NCBI RefSeq assembly: GCF_003325355.1
Contig: NZ_CP030850.1
Coordinates: 5,635,501 to 5,699,500 of the forward strand
Source of the DNA: Runella rosea
Lineage (GTDB): Bacteria; Bacteroidota; Bacteroidia; Cytophagales; Spirosomataceae
Length of the DNA: 64,000 nucleotides
Direction of reading: 5' to 3'
Position numbers and translations under genes: made by a program. This document shows positions 61,640 to 64,000 of this stretch, one piece after another. The number at the start of each line of letters is the position of its first letter. The first letter of the stretch is position 1. The notes under the pieces are model-generated. The model searched no databases and was not told where the DNA came from. It saw only the letters and a list, made by a program, of their open reading frames with translations.

Positions 61640-63127
61640 ATGAACCGAATTTTTCCTCTTCTCTTTTTGGCTTTTCTACTTTTGAATTGCCTGATTATCA
61701 ATGCGCAAGATGCACGAAGTAAACTAATTGCGCGGGGCGCTCAACTCGAATTGAAGACCGCCCCTTACAAAGCTCCTCCTGGGGATGCGCTTTCACACCA
61801 TACCTCTGGCTACGCCAAAATCATGTGCTCGGCGGTGTTTATTACGGGCCTCAAACCCGACTTTGCCGCCGAAAATGTGGGGTATTTTACAAGCCCTTAT
61901 GCAGAACGGGCCAAAGTAGGCAAACCCGTAGTTGATTATGAAAAGAAATCGGTATCGATTACTTTGCCCAATGGCGTTACCCGAACCGCCATTTATACGA
62001 GCGACCAAGGTTGTATCACCTTGCCAGAAGGGAGTAATTCGCTGAATTTTAAGCCCGTAAAAGTGGTTCGTAATCTACCCGATGCCGCCACGACTCCGTG
62101 GCCCATGGGTGATGTGTTACCCACTGACCCAATGCCTTCCGAAATTGATAGAGCCAAAGTAGAACAGGCCCTCAATGCCGCTTTCGAGTCTGCCGAAGCC
62201 CAAACGGCCGCTTTCGTGGTCACGTACAAAGGCCGTATCATTGCAGAACGCTACGGAGAGGGTATTACAAAAGATACACCGTTGGAAAGCTGGTCGATGG
62301 GCAAAAGCCTGTCGGCCACCATTATGGGTATTTTGATTGGGAAAGGTGTTTATAAATTAGACCAACCCGCGCCCATTCCGCAATGGCAAGGGAAAGGCGA
62401 CGAAAGAGCCAAAATCCGAATCATGGACATCATGCACATGTCGAGTGGATTGTACTGCCGTGCGCCACAAGACCCTGACTACAATCCAGCGTTGGGTTAT
62501 CCCGACCATTTATACTTGTACACAGGAGCCGTCAATTCGTTTGAGTATGCGGCCAATCTGCCTCAACAATGGCTACCAAACACCGTGGGCCGCTACCGAA
62601 ACTCTGATCCTGTCCTGACCAATTACCTGAATCGGTTGGGGATAGAAAAACTGGGCGAAGTCTATCATACCTTTCCGCAACGGGCTTTGTTTGATAAAAT
62701 TGGCGTTCGGACAATGGTCATGGAAACTGACCCGTACGGGAATTTTTTGACTCAAGGCTATGAATTTGCTTCAGGACGAGATTGGGCGAGGCTAGGAAAT
62801 CTATATTTGCAGGACGGTATCTGGAACGGGGAACGCATTTTGCCTGAGGGTTTTACAAAATTTGTGAGTACTCTCGCTGAACCTTGGGTAGCTGATGGAC
62901 GACCTATTTATGGCGGCCTGTTTTGGATAAACGGTGATGGTGGTTTCCCGATCCCCAAAGATGCCTACATGATGTTGGGTGCAGGGGGACAGTCGGTTAC
63001 GATTATTCCTTCGCACGATTTGGTGGTTGTTCGGCTCGGGCATTACAAAGGCTCGCAGCTAGGAGGCATAGCCTTGAACAAAGCCTATGCTTTACTGATG
63101 GAAGCCGTACCTGAGAAAAAGAAATGA
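61640..63127 (+). CDS. Exported serine hydrolase, beta-lactamase (class C/ S12) family
   Basis: The 495-residue product has a signal peptide (to INAQ, residue 23). A unique N-terminal region of about 150 residues precedes the beta-lactamase-like domain. The S12 motifs are present: S219-M-G-K222 (WSMGKSLSATIMG), and YRN (GRYRNSDPVLTNYL). Family members include esterases, D-aminopeptidases and amidases, so resistance should not be assumed. Its stop overlaps the start of the next gene by ATGA, suggesting translational coupling with the FMN dehydrogenase. Confidence 0.85.
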   Translation: MNRIFPLLFLAFLLLNCLIINAQDARSKLIARGAQLELKTAPYKAPPGDALSHHTSGYAKIMCSAVFITGLKPDFAAENVGYFTSPYAERAKVGKPVVDYEKKSVSITLPNGVTRTAIYTSDQGCITLPEGSNSLNFKPVKVVRNLPDAATTPWPMGDVLPTDPMPSEIDRAKVEQALNAAFESAEAQTAAFVVTYKGRIIAERYGEGITKDTPLESWSMGKSLSATIMGILIGKGVYKLDQPAPIPQWQGKGDERAKIRIMDIMHMSSGLYCRAPQDPDYNPALGYPDHLYLYTGAVNSFEYAANLPQQWLPNTVGRYRNSDPVLTNYLNRLGIEKLGEVYHTFPQRALFDKIGVRTMVMETDPYGNFLTQGYEFASGRDWARLGNLYLQDGIWNGERILPEGFTKFVSTLAEPWVADGRPIYGGLFWINGDGGFPIPKDAYMMLGAGGQSVTIIPSHDLVVVRLGHYKGSQLGGIALNKAYALLMEAVPEKKK

Positions 63128-64000
63128 ACCAACAAAATCAACTGGCAATGGATAAAATTGATAGTTCACAAATCCTCAATCTGTTTGATTTTGAAAAGTT
63201 GGCGGTGGGTAAAATGACAACAATGGCTTACGAATATGTAGCAAGTGGCGCCGCTGACGAATTTACGGTTCGATGGAATCGACAGGCGTTGGATGCGATA
63301 AAGCTCAATCCAACGGTACTTACCGACGTCAGCCAAATTGATACCAGTACTTCTCTTTTGGGGCTGGATTTGCCTTACCCGATTCTCATTGCTCCGACGG
63401 CCTATCACAAAATCATGCACCCCGAAGGAGAGCATGCCACCGCCCGTGGTGCTGGTTCAGCAAAGGCTGTTTACGTAGTCAGTTCCTTTACCACAACTCC
63501 TTTGGAAGAAATCGCGAAAGTGGCTACCCAACCACTTTGGTTTCAGATTTACGTAAGAGACGACCGAGATTTTACCAAAGCATTGATTCAGCAGGCAGAA
63601 GCGTTGGGGTTTCGTGCGCTTTGCATTACGGTAGATACCCCCGTGGCAGGCGTTCGCAATCGGCAGGATAAAGCCCTTTTTGGTCTACCCGATGGGGTGA
63701 ATACTCCCCACATGTATGGTGGACTGGCGGAGAAAAAGCCATTTACCTGGAAAGACATTGATTGGATAAAATCATTCACTAAAATGCCCGTTTTGCTCAA
63801 AGGAATTTTAAACTCGGACGATGCCGAAAAGGCCGTGGCGGCAGGTATGGACGGAATCATCGTTTCCAACCACGGTGGTCGAAATTTGGATACCGTACCC
63901 GCTACCATCGAAGCCCTTCCGCGTATTTCCGAAAAAGTAAACAAAAGAATCCCGATATTGATGGACGGCGGCATTAGACGGGGAACCGATGTACTGAAAG
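63124..64000 (+). CDS. FMN-dependent alpha-hydroxy-acid dehydrogenase/oxidase (3' end outside window)
   Basis: From the ATG at 63124 (overlapping the previous stop as ATGA) the frame is open for 292 codons to the right edge; an ATG at 63148 is a second possible start. The TIM-barrel FMN family is clear: YEYVASGAADEFTVRWNR, LLGLDLPYPILIAPTAYHK, ITVDTPVAGVRNR, and IIVSNHGGRNLDT, where the His-Gly-Gly-Arg motif supplies the catalytic base and an FMN/substrate contact. It should oxidise L-lactate, glycolate or a similar 2-hydroxy acid. The C-terminus is cut by the window edge. Confidence 0.9.
   Translation, partial: MNQQNQLAMDKIDSSQILNLFDFEKLAVGKMTTMAYEYVASGAADEFTVRWNRQALDAIKLNPTVLTDVSQIDTSTSLLGLDLPYPILIAPTAYHKIMHPEGEHATARGAGSAKAVYVVSSFTTTPLEEIAKVATQPLWFQIYVRDDRDFTKALIQQAEALGFRALCITVDTPVAGVRNRQDKALFGLPDGVNTPHMYGGLAEKKPFTWKDIDWIKSFTKMPVLLKGILNSDDAEKAVAAGMDGIIVSNHGGRNLDTVPATIEALPRISEKVNKRIPILMDGGIRRGTDVLK

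Noticed and set aside
61640-63127. Antibiotic-resistance beta-lactamase
   Set aside because: The S12 fold motifs are shared by many esterases and peptidases, and coupling to an FMN hydroxy-acid dehydrogenase argues for a metabolic role.

Overview
The window reads as a chromosomal segment from a Bacteroidota bacterium. It has SusC/SusD pairs, an ECF sigma factor with FecR anti-sigma, TAnnTTTG-type -7 promoters, TPR-linked histidine kinases and SdrD/DUF11 surface proteins. The mix of families and the small palindromic repeats suggest the Cytophagales, perhaps a Runella/Spirosomaceae-like genome; that placement is inference. I saw no rRNA, tRNA, transposase or CRISPR array.

Layout. (1) 1-1962: an edge-truncated secreted alpha/alpha-barrel-like protein and a YHS-domain protein. 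(2) 1975-25995: a polysaccharide utilization locus (PUL), almost all on the minus strand. It holds a BNR_4 protein, two paralogous heparinase II/III-like proteins, an exported enolase-superfamily enzyme, two SusC/SusD pairs, an E2-like acyltransferase, a DUF1080 protein, ECF sigma, FecR, a GH88 unsaturated glucuronyl hydrolase, and a divergent LacI regulator. Lyases plus GH88 point to a uronic-acid-containing polysaccharide. The two SusC/D pairs seem to be controlled differently: pair 2 (STN-bearing SusC) by sigma/FecR, pair 1 by LacI through a 26-nt operator block shared with the LacI gene's own promoter. (3) 26099-31546: a gluconate-dehydrogenase-type pair (Tat-signal subunit 3 plus GMC oxidoreductase), a methyltransferase, a second DUF1080 protein and an NAD-binding epimerase-like protein. 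(4) 31751-41528: a 2012-residue surface protein with five 71-residue repeats, flanked by decayed gene fragments, followed by an AT-rich regulator cluster (AraC, TPR membrane regulator, AraC). (5) 41529-46934: a second GMC oxidoreductase without a subunit 3, then a fused aspartokinase/homoserine dehydrogenase. (6) 47134-61531: a minus-strand protease operon (caspase-TPR, caspase-like protein lacking the catalytic His, papain-like peptidase with DUF4384) bracketed by three histidine-kinase-like proteins, one lacking the phospho-acceptor His. (7) 61640-64000: a beta-lactamase-fold serine hydrolase coupled to an edge-truncated FMN alpha-hydroxy-acid dehydrogenase.

The strongest leads are the exported caspase / pseudo-caspase / papain operon, the LacI operator regulon inside the PUL, and a 33-bp palindromic repeat that is a terminator behind thrA but forms part of the signal-peptide coding sequence of the BNR_4 gene.
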